Assembly: GCA_032622095.1 (NCBI GenBank)
Contig: CP136069.1
Location: 182,887,122-182,951,121 of the forward strand
Source of the DNA: Siphonodentalium dalli
Lineage: Eukaryota > Mollusca > Scaphopoda > Gadilida > Siphonodentaliidae
Direction of reading: 5' to 3'
Length of the DNA: 64,000 nucleotides
Shown: piece after piece, positions 1-9,740 of the stretch
How positions within the stretch are numbered: position 1 is the first letter of the stretch
Layout of the letters: every line of letters starts with the position of its first letter
Translations under genes and position numbers: made by a program
Notes under the pieces: generated by a model
The model's input: the letters and a program-made list of their open reading frames with translations, nothing else
Database searches by the model: none
Told to the model about the DNA's origin: nothing

Positions 1-880
1 GGAACTGGCTTACACATGGGTCTATTATATTCAACTCAGCCCGCGAAAGACACTTTAGCCCCACTCCCTAATTGACCCTCATTCCATCTTCCACAAAAAT
101 AAATACTGATGCATGTTTTCAGTATTTAGTCTTGCTGAAGAGGGTATCCTACATCTTACACTCCATTTCCGCCATTCCTGATATCATATCGGTACGGTGC
201 AGTCGTCACTGCGCAACGATCCAGTATGCATGTATACTTGAGAGTGAAATATACTGCCATATACTATCCGTAAGCATCACATAGCATCCCGGATTATATA
301 TGTATACATGCATGTGCACTCCGGAACTGGCTTACACGCGAGTGGGGGCACACTATCTAGTCACCATGGTCCATATGGACAAATACTCCAATCGTGAGCC
401 CACGTGGACACCACAGCCTAATATAATTTGTAACTAAGTAGCCCTATTGGCAGACGGTCGCATATATACCCCCCCCCCCCACAGGAAGCATCCACGTATC
501 AAACATACTCTCATGCATAATTTGTTGTCGCAACTGCGTTGTAAAGGAGTCCGCAGGCGTGAGGCCATTTTGACTGAATTACCGATAGCACAGTATTTAT
601 ATATGTTAAACCGTGCGCACGGATTATAAAATATATTTACCATGTCACCTCCCGGGCTCCATACATTCCCAAACATAAGGTATTAAGATAAACCATGGCT
701 AACGTCCCAAATAAGATGTGGGATAGGGCGTAGGGATAGATATCAAACATTATTTATTAAATCGAGACGATTATCGGACCGCGACTATTCAAAATAACAA
801 GAAATAAAGTGAGTAATATGATAAAGTATGCCCAGAAGAAATGCGAAAATAATGTGCAAGAACATATAGAACAATCCTGC
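1..880. other. Non-genic flank with a short repeated word
   Basis: No convincing gene is seen. The short ORFs here lack family features. The word GGAACTGGCTTACAC opens the window and recurs at about 322-336, each time followed by unrelated sequence, so a small dispersed repeat may be present. A run of about 13 C residues lies near 469-481. The region is moderately AT-rich and leads straight into the 24/26-bp satellite. Confidence 0.5.
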
Positions 881-2256
881 TCATGTAATTATATTTGGGG
901 CCTGACATGGCATCTAATTATATTTGGGGCCTGACATGTAATTATATTTGGGGCCTGACATGTAATTATATTTGGGGCCTGACATGGCATCTAATTATAT
1001 TTGGGGCCTGACTCATCTAATTATATTTGGGGCCTGACTCATCTAATTATATTTGGGGCCTGACTCATCTAATTATATTTGGGGCCTGACTCATCTAATT
1101 ATATTTGGGGCCTGACTCATCTAATTATATTTGGGGCCTGACTCATCTAATTATATTTGGGGCCTGACATCTAATTATATTTGGGGCCTGACTCATGTAA
1201 TTATATTTGGGGCCTGACTCATCTAATTATATTTGGGGCCTGACTCATGTATTTATATTTGGGGCCTGACTCATGTAATTATATTTGGGGCCTGACTCAT
1301 GTAATTATATTTGGGGCCTGACTCATGTAATTATATTTGGGGCCTGACTCATGTAATTATATTTGGGGCCTGACTCATGTAATTATATTTGGGGCCTGAC
1401 TCATGTAATTATATTTGGGGCCTGACTCATGTAATTATATTTGGGGCCTGACATCTAATTATATTTGGGGCCTGACTCATGTAATTATATTTGGGGCCTG
1501 ACTCATGTAATTATATTTGGGGCCTGACTCATGTAATTATATTTGGGGCCTGACTCATGTAATTATATTTGGGGCCTGACTCATGTAATTATATTTGGGG
1601 CCTGACATGTAATTATATTTGGGGCCTGACTCATGTAATTATATTTGGGGCCTGACATGTAATTATATTTGGGGCCTGACTCATGTAATTATATTTGGGA
1701 CCTGACATGTAATTATATTTTGGGCCTGACTCATGTAATTATATTTGGGGCCTGACTCATGTAATTATATTTGGGGCCTGACTCATGTAATTATATTTGG
1801 GGCCTGACATGTAATTATATTTGGGGCCTGACTCATGTAATTATATTTGGGGCCTGACTCATGTAATTATATTTGGGGCCTGACTCATGTAATTATATTT
1901 GGGGCCTGACTCATGTAATTATATTTGGGGCCTGACATGTAATTATATTTGGGGCCTGACATGTAATTATATTTGGGGCCTGACATGTAATTATATTTGG
2001 GGCCTGACATGTAATTATATTTGGGGCCTGACTCATGTAATTATATTTGGGGCCTGACATGTAATTATATTTGGGGCCTGACTCATGTAATTATATTCGG
2101 GGCCTGACATGTAATTATATTTGAGGCCTGACATGTAATTATATTTGGGGCCTGACATGTAATTATATTTGGGGCCTGACATGTAATTATATTTGAGGCC
2201 TGACATGTAATTATATTTGGGGCCTGACATGTAATTATATTTGGGGCCTGACATGG
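881..2256. repeat. 24/26-bp tandem satellite, about 54 units
   Basis: The unit core is TAATTATATTTGGGGCC followed by TGAC. It comes in a 26-bp form, joined by TCATG or TCATC, and a 24-bp form lacking the TC dinucleotide. A 29-bp form with an extra GGCAT occurs twice near the left edge (about 906 and 985). 26-bp units dominate the middle and 24-bp units the right end (about 1930-2250). CATCTAATT variants cluster at 1010-1170 and CATGTAATT variants dominate afterwards. The array ends in GACATGGCA, which also occurs in the left-edge 29-bp units. Minus-strand reading gives SGPKYNYM-type peptides, which are a by-product of the repeat. Confidence 0.95.
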
Positions 2257-2782
2257 CAAAAGCTAATTTGTTGAATGATGCTTTCATAATGAATTCGAAT
2301 GGATAAATCAATGAACATAATACAAGTGTATCAGTATTATTACCGAAATGCTTCTAAACGAATACATTCTGACCTGAGCATATAGTTATTTAATGTTTTA
2401 TTTGAACACAATTAAAGTAAATTAGCCCGATGGATATACCAGAGAATGCTAAAAGAGACTGCATCTTAAAACAATTCGCAATTGTTCGTAATATTCAACA
2501 AACTATCGCGACTTTCCCAAACTTACGAACGTTTCCAACGTATAGGTATTGTACCAATATTTAAAAAGGAGATCCCGATGACAACAGTAACTGCATATCG
2601 CTTTCACTTGTATTCTGCCTCTGAAAAATATTTGAAAAACTAACATTGAAAAACATTTAAAGTCACTTCCAAGAAAGCGACCTAATAGATTCACATGAAT
2701 CATTTTGTTTATGTTCGCACTGCACTACATTTCAACAAGTTCAACACTATCAGTCTTATTGACGTATGTGGGGTAGGGTTCT
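2257..2782. other. AT-rich unique spacer, no gene seen
   Basis: Lies between the 24/26-bp satellite and the first 16-bp minisatellite. Short ORFs on both strands show no recognisable domain and overlap one another, and I see no RNA gene. Confidence 0.5.
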
Positions 2783-2908
2783 CTATTCCGAAGGTTCATT
2801 ATTCCGAAGGTTCGCTATTCCGAAGGTTCATTATTCCGAAGGTTCGCTATCCCGAAGGTTCGCTATTCCGAAGGTTCGCTATTCCGACGTTTTCTATTCT
2901 GGGCGTAC
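2783..2908 (+). repeat. 16-bp minisatellite TATTCCGAAGGTTCGC, copy 1
   Basis: About seven to eight head-to-tail units of TATTCCGAAGGTTCGC. Some end in TTCAT instead of TTCGC, and the array decays at its right end into TATTCCGACGTTTTC and TATTCTGGGCGTAC. The same unit recurs inverted at 4067-4209 and direct at 19441-19560. Because 16 is not divisible by three, translation cycles through three frames and yields peptides such as EGSLFRRF and IPKVRYSEG; these are not evidence of a gene. Confidence 0.93.
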
Positions 2909-3376
2909 TTAACCGGAAATGAATCAAACTTTGCACCCCCCCCCCACAAAAACCACACGAGGAATGAAAAATACTTTGGCTAGTATTCACATATAGTACA
3001 ATTATACACCCCATTATAATTCCTAAATTGTCCCAGATGTGGGTTATTAATAGCAAGAAGACAGTATCAGTTTATCGTTTATTATGTAAATTTGAAAACA
3101 CGATGACTGCGTGACTGAAATAAACTACATGTAAGAGATACAGTCTATCCGAACTGGCAATCTGTACTTGAAAGAAACATCAACATTAAAGGCCCAGGCC
3201 TTTCGAACCCTCAAATCACATATCTATAATATAAGTCATATTGCACACCATTTGAAATAGGAAGCTCTCATTGTATTATCAACTTATCCGGTGTAATAAA
3301 CTGTAAACGTGTTGTTTTTTTTTTAGTTACCGACGTGTTTTTGTGCTTAAGTTTCATCTGGTTTTGTTGCTCAAAG
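2909..3376. other. Unique spacer with poly-C and poly-T tracts
   Basis: Contains a run of nine or so C residues near 2936-2945 and a T tract near 3316-3324. No coding or RNA feature is recognised. Together with the stretch to 4066 it is bracketed by oppositely oriented 16-bp minisatellites. Confidence 0.45.
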
Positions 3377-3446
3377 TGTATTATTTTCAATGGAGGGGAA
3401 TAACTATATTTTAAGATAGAGTTATTCCCCATTCATTGAAAATACA
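3377..3446. repeat. Imperfect inverted repeat (hairpin)
   Basis: The left arm, about 3378-3406, contains TTTTCAATGGAGGGGAATAA. The right arm, about 3419-3445, contains TTATTCCCCATTCATTGAAA. They are reverse complements with a few mismatches around a short T/A-rich loop. It could be a small fold-back MITE remnant. No flanking duplication was identified. Confidence 0.75.
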
Positions 3447-3820
3447 TTTTTAGTTTGAATTATGTTGCGTTCTGTGAGCCATAACGGGGAAATCTTGGGA
3501 ATTATTTCAGCTGTTTTCTATTTCTCATTGGGCATCTTTCGAGACACAGACGTTTCAAATTACAGTATTGTAATCATATGTTATGGCATAGATTGTTATT
3601 AAAACCGTATATCAAGGCACTATCAAAAATAATAGGTGAATCGGAAATTAAGTGGGCATTAAAGTCAATACTAGTCACAATTGCAGTTACGTTCATCTCA
3701 TATCCGTCTATTAGCGATATTCTGCTATGCAGTATGTTATGGCGCTCCAATATTCATTGAGCGTTATATCCCCACTGTTATAATCCGCCTTTAAATGGCG
3801 TATTCTTATTATTGAGATAT

Positions 3821-3928
3821 ATAACGTAATACGCAATGACATTAAATCGTATGGAAACAGCAATTGTGTGGTCTGCTTGGTGTGAATATGTATTAAGGAA
3901 TAACGTGATACGTAATGACATTAAATCC
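3821..3928. repeat. Pair of direct repeats, 79 bp apart
   Basis: ATAACGTAATACGCAATGAC at about 3821 and ATAACGTGATACGTAATGAC at about 3900 are both followed by ATTAAATC. A related CATAACGTAATACGTAATGC occurs near 8109. This suggests a small diverged duplication within a dispersed repeat. Confidence 0.6.
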
Positions 3929-4066
3929 CAAGGAAACCCGCGAAAACAAACAAAATCACATTTAATGTTTTATTGTTTTAAGTTATTTCTTTCATAAAAT
4001 GAGTTTTCGTGATAAAGAACCCTCTCAATACTTTAGAATATAGAATTAACCTATAAAATAACAAAA

Positions 4067-4209
4067 ACCTTCGGAATAGCGAACCTTCGGAATATAGAAC
4101 CTTCGGAATAGCGAACCTTCGGAATAGTGAACCTTCGGAATAGCGAACCTTCGGAATAGTGAACCTTCGGAATGGTGAACCTTCGGAATAGCGAACCTTC
4201 GGAATAGAG
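4067..4209 (-). repeat. 16-bp minisatellite, copy 2 (inverted)
   Basis: About nine units of CCTTCGGAATAGCGAA, the exact reverse complement of the unit at 2783-2908. Alternating GCGAA/GTGAA endings mirror the GC/AT endings of copy 1. Copies 1 and 2 bracket about 1.16 kb as an inverted pair. Overlapping minus-strand ORFs (3978-4340 and 4046-4246) are reading-frame by-products of the period. Confidence 0.93.
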
Positions 4210-5045
4210 ACATGTTCCCCTTGTGTGTTACTTGATACGCATCCACACACGTTCATCGTGTTCTGTGTCATACATGTATCTAAGGCATTTGAACAGGTCG
4301 GGCACAGAGGTCTTCTGCCGAAGTTAGAATCATATGGCATTGCATGAACTACTTTTTTCGGATAACAAGGTTATTCATGCTGGGGTTCCCCACGATATTT
4401 CTGCGACCTTTCTTATTCCGTGTATACATGTATGTCGATTAGTATCGCCTAACTGTTCGCCATGAACATGAGTATGACGTACTATTGCACATATTAAATA
4501 GGGATCTCAGTTTAACGCACGAACTGTCCAGTGTGTGGCTCGCCAGTCTCCTCCAATAAAATAATACACGACCTAGAGAATAGTATTTGATGCCACCTCA
4601 CCTCTTTCCAAAATCTGAATAACAAAAGCATCTGGGGAAACATATCCAATCGAATTTGGGATGGAATCTTCGAATAGACGATACCGTCCATAGAGTGGCT
4701 GTATTCTTGCCGGCTCTGAGAAAACTTAAATTTAGTTTGTCAAGGAAAACATTATTATTGAGCTACAACGCACATGTAATACACTATCGCTATTCCATTA
4801 CGATAATATATGCGATTGTTGTCCCAACAAACCCATCGACATCCTGATAACCTTCAATTGTAAGCTGCTAGAAACATCAGCGGTTTAACGTATTTTTCTT
4901 AAAATAAATAATTTGTAACATAAATGGGGACACTAAATGTCATAATCTTAAATATCAGGAGTTAAGCCGCTGGGAGGGAACGCAAACTATTATCAGGACT
5001 CCGTTCGCCCCACCCCTCCATGGTAAAACAATGGAATTCACTTAA
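4210..5045. other. Unique spacer, no gene seen
   Basis: Only short, mutually overlapping ORFs without motifs are visible. No RNA gene or array is recognised. Confidence 0.45.
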
Positions 5046-5416
5046 GGTTACACTGGTGTAAATATGGTTCGGAGTGACATCGCGGATGAGGGCGGATTTT
5101 ATAGGAGATAATAAAATAGACACTGGACCCTGATTGGTCAATAGCCTTGTGTGTATTCAGCATAAAACACATCTTCCATATAATTTCCCATTAAAATAGC
5201 TAATGGCACAGGAATTAACCTTTTGTATTGAATTTTGTGATGTGCTCTAAAATATGACATTATTTTAATGCGGTTCTGACGAAAACACAGATTTAAAAGC
5301 GAATTCCCTGTTAGTCACATAACAAGTTCCCGCAAATGTTAATCTTTAAATAACATTTTGAACATGGGAATTATATTGCACTAAAGCCTATGAAATACAT
5401 TTACACCAGTGTAACC
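5046..5416. mobile_element. MITE-like element, 371 bp, 18-bp terminal inverted repeats
   Basis: GGTTACACTGGTGTAAAT at 5046-5063 and its perfect reverse complement ATTTACACCAGTGTAACC at 5399-5416 bracket AT-rich sequence without coding capacity. Size, perfect short terminal repeats and lack of an ORF fit a non-autonomous DNA transposon. No convincing target-site duplication is visible: the left flank ends CTTAA and the right begins AAAGC. The superfamily cannot be assigned and the exact ends could differ by a few bases. Confidence 0.7.
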
Positions 5417-6530
5417 AAAGCGATAGCGCGCTTAATTGCTGAATAATTGTAACTCCGTACATTTCTTCAGAATTACCTCTCAATGGAATAAATGTGTTCA
5501 AAACAAAATCACTTTTGTGGTTCTTGTCACTTCCACTGTTACCAAAATTGACGGCAGTGTTCTAGTATGAGATGAAACTTACAACATATATAAGGGGGCA
5601 TAATAACCTCGATGGCACCGCCAAGCGAAAGATGGCCCAGCCAGTGTATCTGGCTATTTCACAAATTACTCGCTTCGTGCTTCAAGGTGCACTAGAATAT
5701 ATCCGGCTGGGTTTTCAGTGTAGCTTATCAAAGAGCTGCAGCAATGATCCCAATGGAGGTCAGAACGAGTTGTGATGTGAAATTATAATCAGTTCACGGG
5801 ATATTGTTTGTTAATTGGGTATAACACCGGTGCAATCACCATTAACATACACGAGGATTCCAAAGAAAAAATAACTACGTTTTGTTGTTTCACAAACAAT
5901 GAGGCGCTTGGATAGTGCTTCATGTATTATCCGATGGAGGAAGGAACATTTATCGGACTGCATTGTCGGTTCTTTGTTATTTTTGTTACTTGCAGACTGA
6001 TATAACTGTGTTGTTATTCTTTAAATGTAATGCTTATTGAGAACCTGATTAATTGTGCTAATTATTTCTGATATATCTTATTTATTATTATAGTCCTTTC
6101 GAGTTATTCACGCTGACCTGCTGAAGCCACATATCATGTTCGAACTCATGTAGAATTCCAGTTGCGTTATGGTATGCTTGCTATAATTGGATTGCAAATG
6201 GATAGTATTCCCATCAACGGTTAACTTGATTATGAACCCAAATTTACAAACGCCCGTGCTCCCACACCGGAAGTGAAACGCATAACCCATATATATCATT
6301 ATAGAGCGCAGAGTTCGATGCACATAATGTAAAAATCTCAACTCAATATCTTAAGCCGTTCTGGATTTCGTATAAAGAGCGTTATTTTATTCTTCGACCA
6401 GTACCCATCTTTTAAACCGGAGTCCGAACCCAATCATTTGTCATTATTTAATTTATTTTAGAACACACATAAATGCGCGAATAATGGAAAAAGTCCGAAC
6501 CCGATATCTACAGCTGTTTCGGAGGAGATA
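5417..6530. other. Unique spacer, no gene seen
   Basis: Short ORFs at 5572-5775 (+) and 6108-6341 (-) show no recognisable domain. The phrase AGTCCGAACCC occurs near 6421 and 6491, just upstream of the diverged duplication that follows. Confidence 0.4.
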
Positions 6531-7045
6531 CGCTAACAACAATAAAACACATAAAGAGCGTTATTTTTAAAGGTCAAATTCCCTATTAGTGCATCGACTG
6601 CATATAGTCTATGGCGATCCCAGCCGTTTCGACGACAAAAGAAATCAAACATCGATTTTGCAATTTTGCAAGGCATTTTAGGGGCACGAAAACCCCATAA
6701 AAATCAGGTTTTTAAGCAGCCATAACTCTAGAAGTTTAAGTCCGATTTTAAAATTTCGATTGGTATAGTGATCAGCGGCAAGTAGTGATGATGTCCACCA
6801 AATTTCATTAAAATCGCTAACAACAATAAAACAGATAAAGAGCGTTGTTTCCAAAGGTCAAGGTCAGACGAAATTCCCTATTTGTGCATCTACTGCGTAT
6901 ACTCAATGGCTGTGCAGGTACTAAATTTCAAATCAATCGGCCAAGCTGTTTTGAAGATATAAGAAATCAAAGCTCGATTTTGCAAGTCATTTTAGTGGCG
7001 CGAACCCCCCCCCCCCAATCAAGAAAATGGCGATAACTCCGAAGG
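6531..7045. repeat. Diverged direct duplication of a dispersed repeat
   Basis: Copy 1 (from 6531) and copy 2 (from 6815) both start CGCTAACAACAATAAAAC, followed by ATAAAGAGCGTT, AATTCCCTATT, a GCATC.ACTGC stretch, AGAAATCAAA and TCGATTTTGCAA; the offset is about 284 bp. Between and after them come phrases such as CCAAATTTCATTAAAATCG, AGCTGTTTTGAAGATATAAG and, near 7131, TCCAGCCGTTCTTGAGATAT. Such wording is common in decayed dispersed repeats of marine invertebrate genomes (general knowledge). No coding capacity is seen. A C tract lies near 7004-7015. Confidence 0.65.
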
Positions 7046-7186
7046 TCAAGATCGGACGAAATTCTCAATAGGCTATTTTACCAGATATTCCAAAGTTATA
7101 TACTGAAGCCGAAAACAGCAGGTGAATCGGTCCAGCCGTTCTTGAGATATAAGCATGTTATTGGAATAATAAGAAAAAAGAAAAAA

Positions 7187-7303
7187 TAATAAAAGCCAGA
7201 AGAATTACAATATACTTCCATGTTAAAACATGGAAGTATAATAAAAATAATAATAAAAGCCATAAGAATTAAATATACTTCCATGTTAAAACATGGAAGT
7301 ATA
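7187..7303. repeat. 63-bp tandem duplication carrying a palindrome
   Basis: TATACTTCCATGTT, AA, AACATGGAAGTATA forms a 14-bp-arm perfect hairpin at 7211-7240 and again at 7274-7303. Both are preceded by AATAATAAAAGCCA and GAATTA, so a 63-bp unit is duplicated. The flanks are A-rich. Confidence 0.85.
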
Positions 7304-7570
7304 ATAATAAATAAACACAATGCGGGTTTATTATAAAATTGGGCGAAATAAGCTCATAATGGCATTATTTGAAAACAAACCACCCTCTATATGGGGCTAA
7401 ACGGTGGTTATTAAAAGAACCCTAATATGGGAATATTTCACTATGAAAAAAGCCCGTTTTCTGTTTATTTTCACGACAACAGGCTGGACACGAATAACCC
7501 AGCTCACGACATAACTGACAACATATCCTCGTGCACAAGATGGACATATAATATTTACATACATGTACAT

Positions 7571-7662
7571 GTAGGTTCATATTAGACTGTTTGATTCTGA
7601 AATAAGCCCTTAATAGAGTTATATCCGTTATTCTGCTATATGGCGCGGACCACAGTGAATTA
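7571..7662. repeat. Dispersed repeat, related to 9461-9545
   Basis: Both segments read TAGGTTCATATT, then a TGAAATAAGC stretch, then GGCGCGG.CCACAGTGAA, with moderate divergence between. The second copy is joined to the 30-bp tandem repeat at 9373. Confidence 0.6.
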
Positions 7663-7733
7663 ACACATACAGAGGTCAGAATCGGCATCTCAAGTTTAGA
7701 CCTAGTTTAAACTACCAGTTTCCCTTATAACAC

Positions 7734-7893
7734 TTTACTATTGTTTTACAATTACAATAGTAAAATCATGGTTTACAATAATAAAAAACAATAGTTAATT
7801 TACAACGGTTATCTGAAAATATAGTTAGTTTACAACGGTTATTTTGGGTGTTAAATTTACAATGGTGATTTGGGTGGTTAATTTTGACCGTTC
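7734..7893. repeat. AT hairpin and decayed ~30-bp direct repeats
   Basis: TTTACTATTGT and ACAATAGTAAA form a hairpin at 7734-7764. It is followed by three diverged copies of GTTARTTTACAACGGTTAT starting near 7793, 7824 and 7849. Confidence 0.55.
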
Positions 7894-8540
7894 TACTTAA
7901 AAAGCAACCTGCCCAACGGAGAGCTCATATTCCGGTGGGTTCAAGTTGGCAAATTACACGGAAAACCAAAAGTGGAAAAATACTCCCAAAAACATCAAAC
8001 ATGAATATACAATTTTTTTGACGAGTGGATGTGATGAGGGGTATCAACGCGCAACTTTAGTGTGATTTCCTACGGTTTAGAGTAAACGGTTTACTCGTGG
8101 CGACTGTACATAACGTAATACGTAATGCATACAGAGGAACACAGTCTACCATCGATATATGGTAAAAAGACGAAATTGGTCCATTTTCCCGCCAAATCCA
8201 AACAGGCTAATGAAGGAGCGAGTTAAATGCGAGAGCAGATACCTCGGTATACCCTAGATATATATATATATAACCCTGAAGTTTGACTCTCCTGGTATAA
8301 AGGCAATCCGCATAACGGTGAGCGCGCATCGGGGTGGATCGAGGCTTTTGGCTAATGCCAGTGAAACTCGCAAAGGAAAACAAAAAATGGAGAAATCGTG
8401 GATCGTGATAAAACAGATTTGATGAGTGGATGTGATGGGTACTAACCACGCGCAAATCCAGTGAAATTTTCTAACTTTTTACTATATGCATTCACATATT
8501 GTGTTGGAAAATACCCCCCGGATGACTGTCTACACAAGGA
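7894..8540. other. Unique spacer with a short TA microsatellite
   Basis: A TA tract of about 18 bp lies near 8255-8272. Short ORFs have no recognisable domains. The words AACTTTAGTGTGATTTCCTA (8052) and AAATCCAGTGAAATTTTCTA (8454), each after a GATGAG or GTGATGGG context, suggest a diverged direct duplication about 400 bp apart. Confidence 0.45.
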
Positions 8541-8945
8541 AAGGTTAATACTATGAATAGATGTAGGTTCATGTAAAGGGTTAAGTTTAAGGATAGGGTT
8601 ATTGCTATGTGCAGATCAGGGTTATGTTTATGGTTAAGGTTATGGGTAGGATCGGGTTTATAAATTGGGTTAGAGTTGTGGATATGGTTAATGTTAAAAG
8701 GGTGACCGTGTTATGCAAAGGATTTGGTTTTGGTTAGGCTTGTATGTATGCAGACCTATCGAAAGGGTTATGGTAAGGGTTCTGGGTACGGCTATGTTTG
8801 CACGAGTGGCATGCATATGGTCAAGGTAATTTATTGGGTTATGGTTAAGTGCTGTGGATAGGACTATATGTATGGTAAGGGTTATCAATTGGCTACAATT
8901 AGGGTTGTTCTTATGGAAATATTAGGGTTATGCTGGGTTATGGAG
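8541..8945 (+). repeat. Degenerate telomere-like GGTTA-rich stretch
   Basis: The + strand is rich in GGGTTA, GGTTAA, GGGTTATGG and TTAGGGTT spaced irregularly (for example ATTAGGGTTGTT near 8899 and ATTAGGGTTATG near 8923) and is notably poor in C. TTAGGG is the telomeric repeat of most metazoans including molluscs. No perfect hexamer array remains, so this is either an eroded interstitial telomeric sequence or an unrelated G/T-rich minisatellite. Confidence 0.5.
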
Positions 8946-9150
8946 TGGTTATTTTAATGTCATTTATCTGTTTGCGAATTGAGAAATGCCGAGTCTCACT
9001 GATTCATGCGCATGGATGACAAATGCATCGATGGACATAGCTGCGGTATAGATGAGTGAATGTGGATCTGCTTCAGAAATTCGCGTTGTGTATTTGATGG
9101 CTCTGAATAGAGCACCGTTCACTCTCGGGTATCTCCGGGGACTTGCATTA

Positions 9151-9740
9151 TAAAGAGCGTCCATCTGGTAAGTCGTGAGGTTTATTCGTGATATTTTCCG
9201 TCCATAATGAACTTATCATTATGAGTCGATAATGGCACTAAAATAACTCTCTTTTCAGTTCGTTATCGACTCAACATGAGGTGCTTGTAAGCCCGTTATG
9301 AATCTGAAACAAATATAATATTATAAGTCCATAACGTGATCATTTTTAAGCAACATAATCATCCTCGTGCAAATAGGTTCATAATCGACCTATTATATTT
9401 ACATAGGTTCATAATCGACCTATAATATTCAAATAGGTTCATAATCGACCTATTATATTCATATAGGTTCATATTGGATTATTTGGCTCTGAAATAAGCA
9501 CACAGTGGACTTATACCCGGCGCGGGCCACAGTGAAACCACATGTTAAAGAGCATGCGTCTGGTAAGTCGTGAGTTTGTTTATTCGTGTTATCATCTGCC
9601 CATAGTGACTTATAGTATTAGAAGTCAATATATGAGTCGATAATGACAATAAAATGACTCATTTAAGGTCGCTATGAACCTACAACAGATCCTATTACAA
9701 GACAGCAACGTGACCATTTTCAAGAGAACATGCTGTATCA
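9151..9740. repeat. Diverged direct duplication (9151-9362 and 9545-9740)
   Basis: Both halves share TAAAGAGC, TCTGGTAAGTCGTGAG, TTTATTCGTG, ATGAGTCGATAATG, an AAAATGACTC-like stretch and AACGTGA.CATTTT.AAG. The offset is about 394 bp, and the 30-bp tandem repeat lies between them. No coding capacity is seen. Confidence 0.65.
9373..9480. repeat. 30-bp tandem repeat, about 3.5 units
   Basis: Units start ATAGGTTCATAATCGACCTA at 9373, 9403 and 9433, with a partial unit at 9463. Each unit holds the inverted pair ATAGGT/ACCTAT around TCATAATCG, so every repeat can form a small hairpin. Confidence 0.85.

Noticed and set aside
3978-4340. 120-residue ORF rich in FRRF and EGS
   Set aside because: Its body is the 16-bp minisatellite read through three frames, and an overlapping ORF in another frame does the same.
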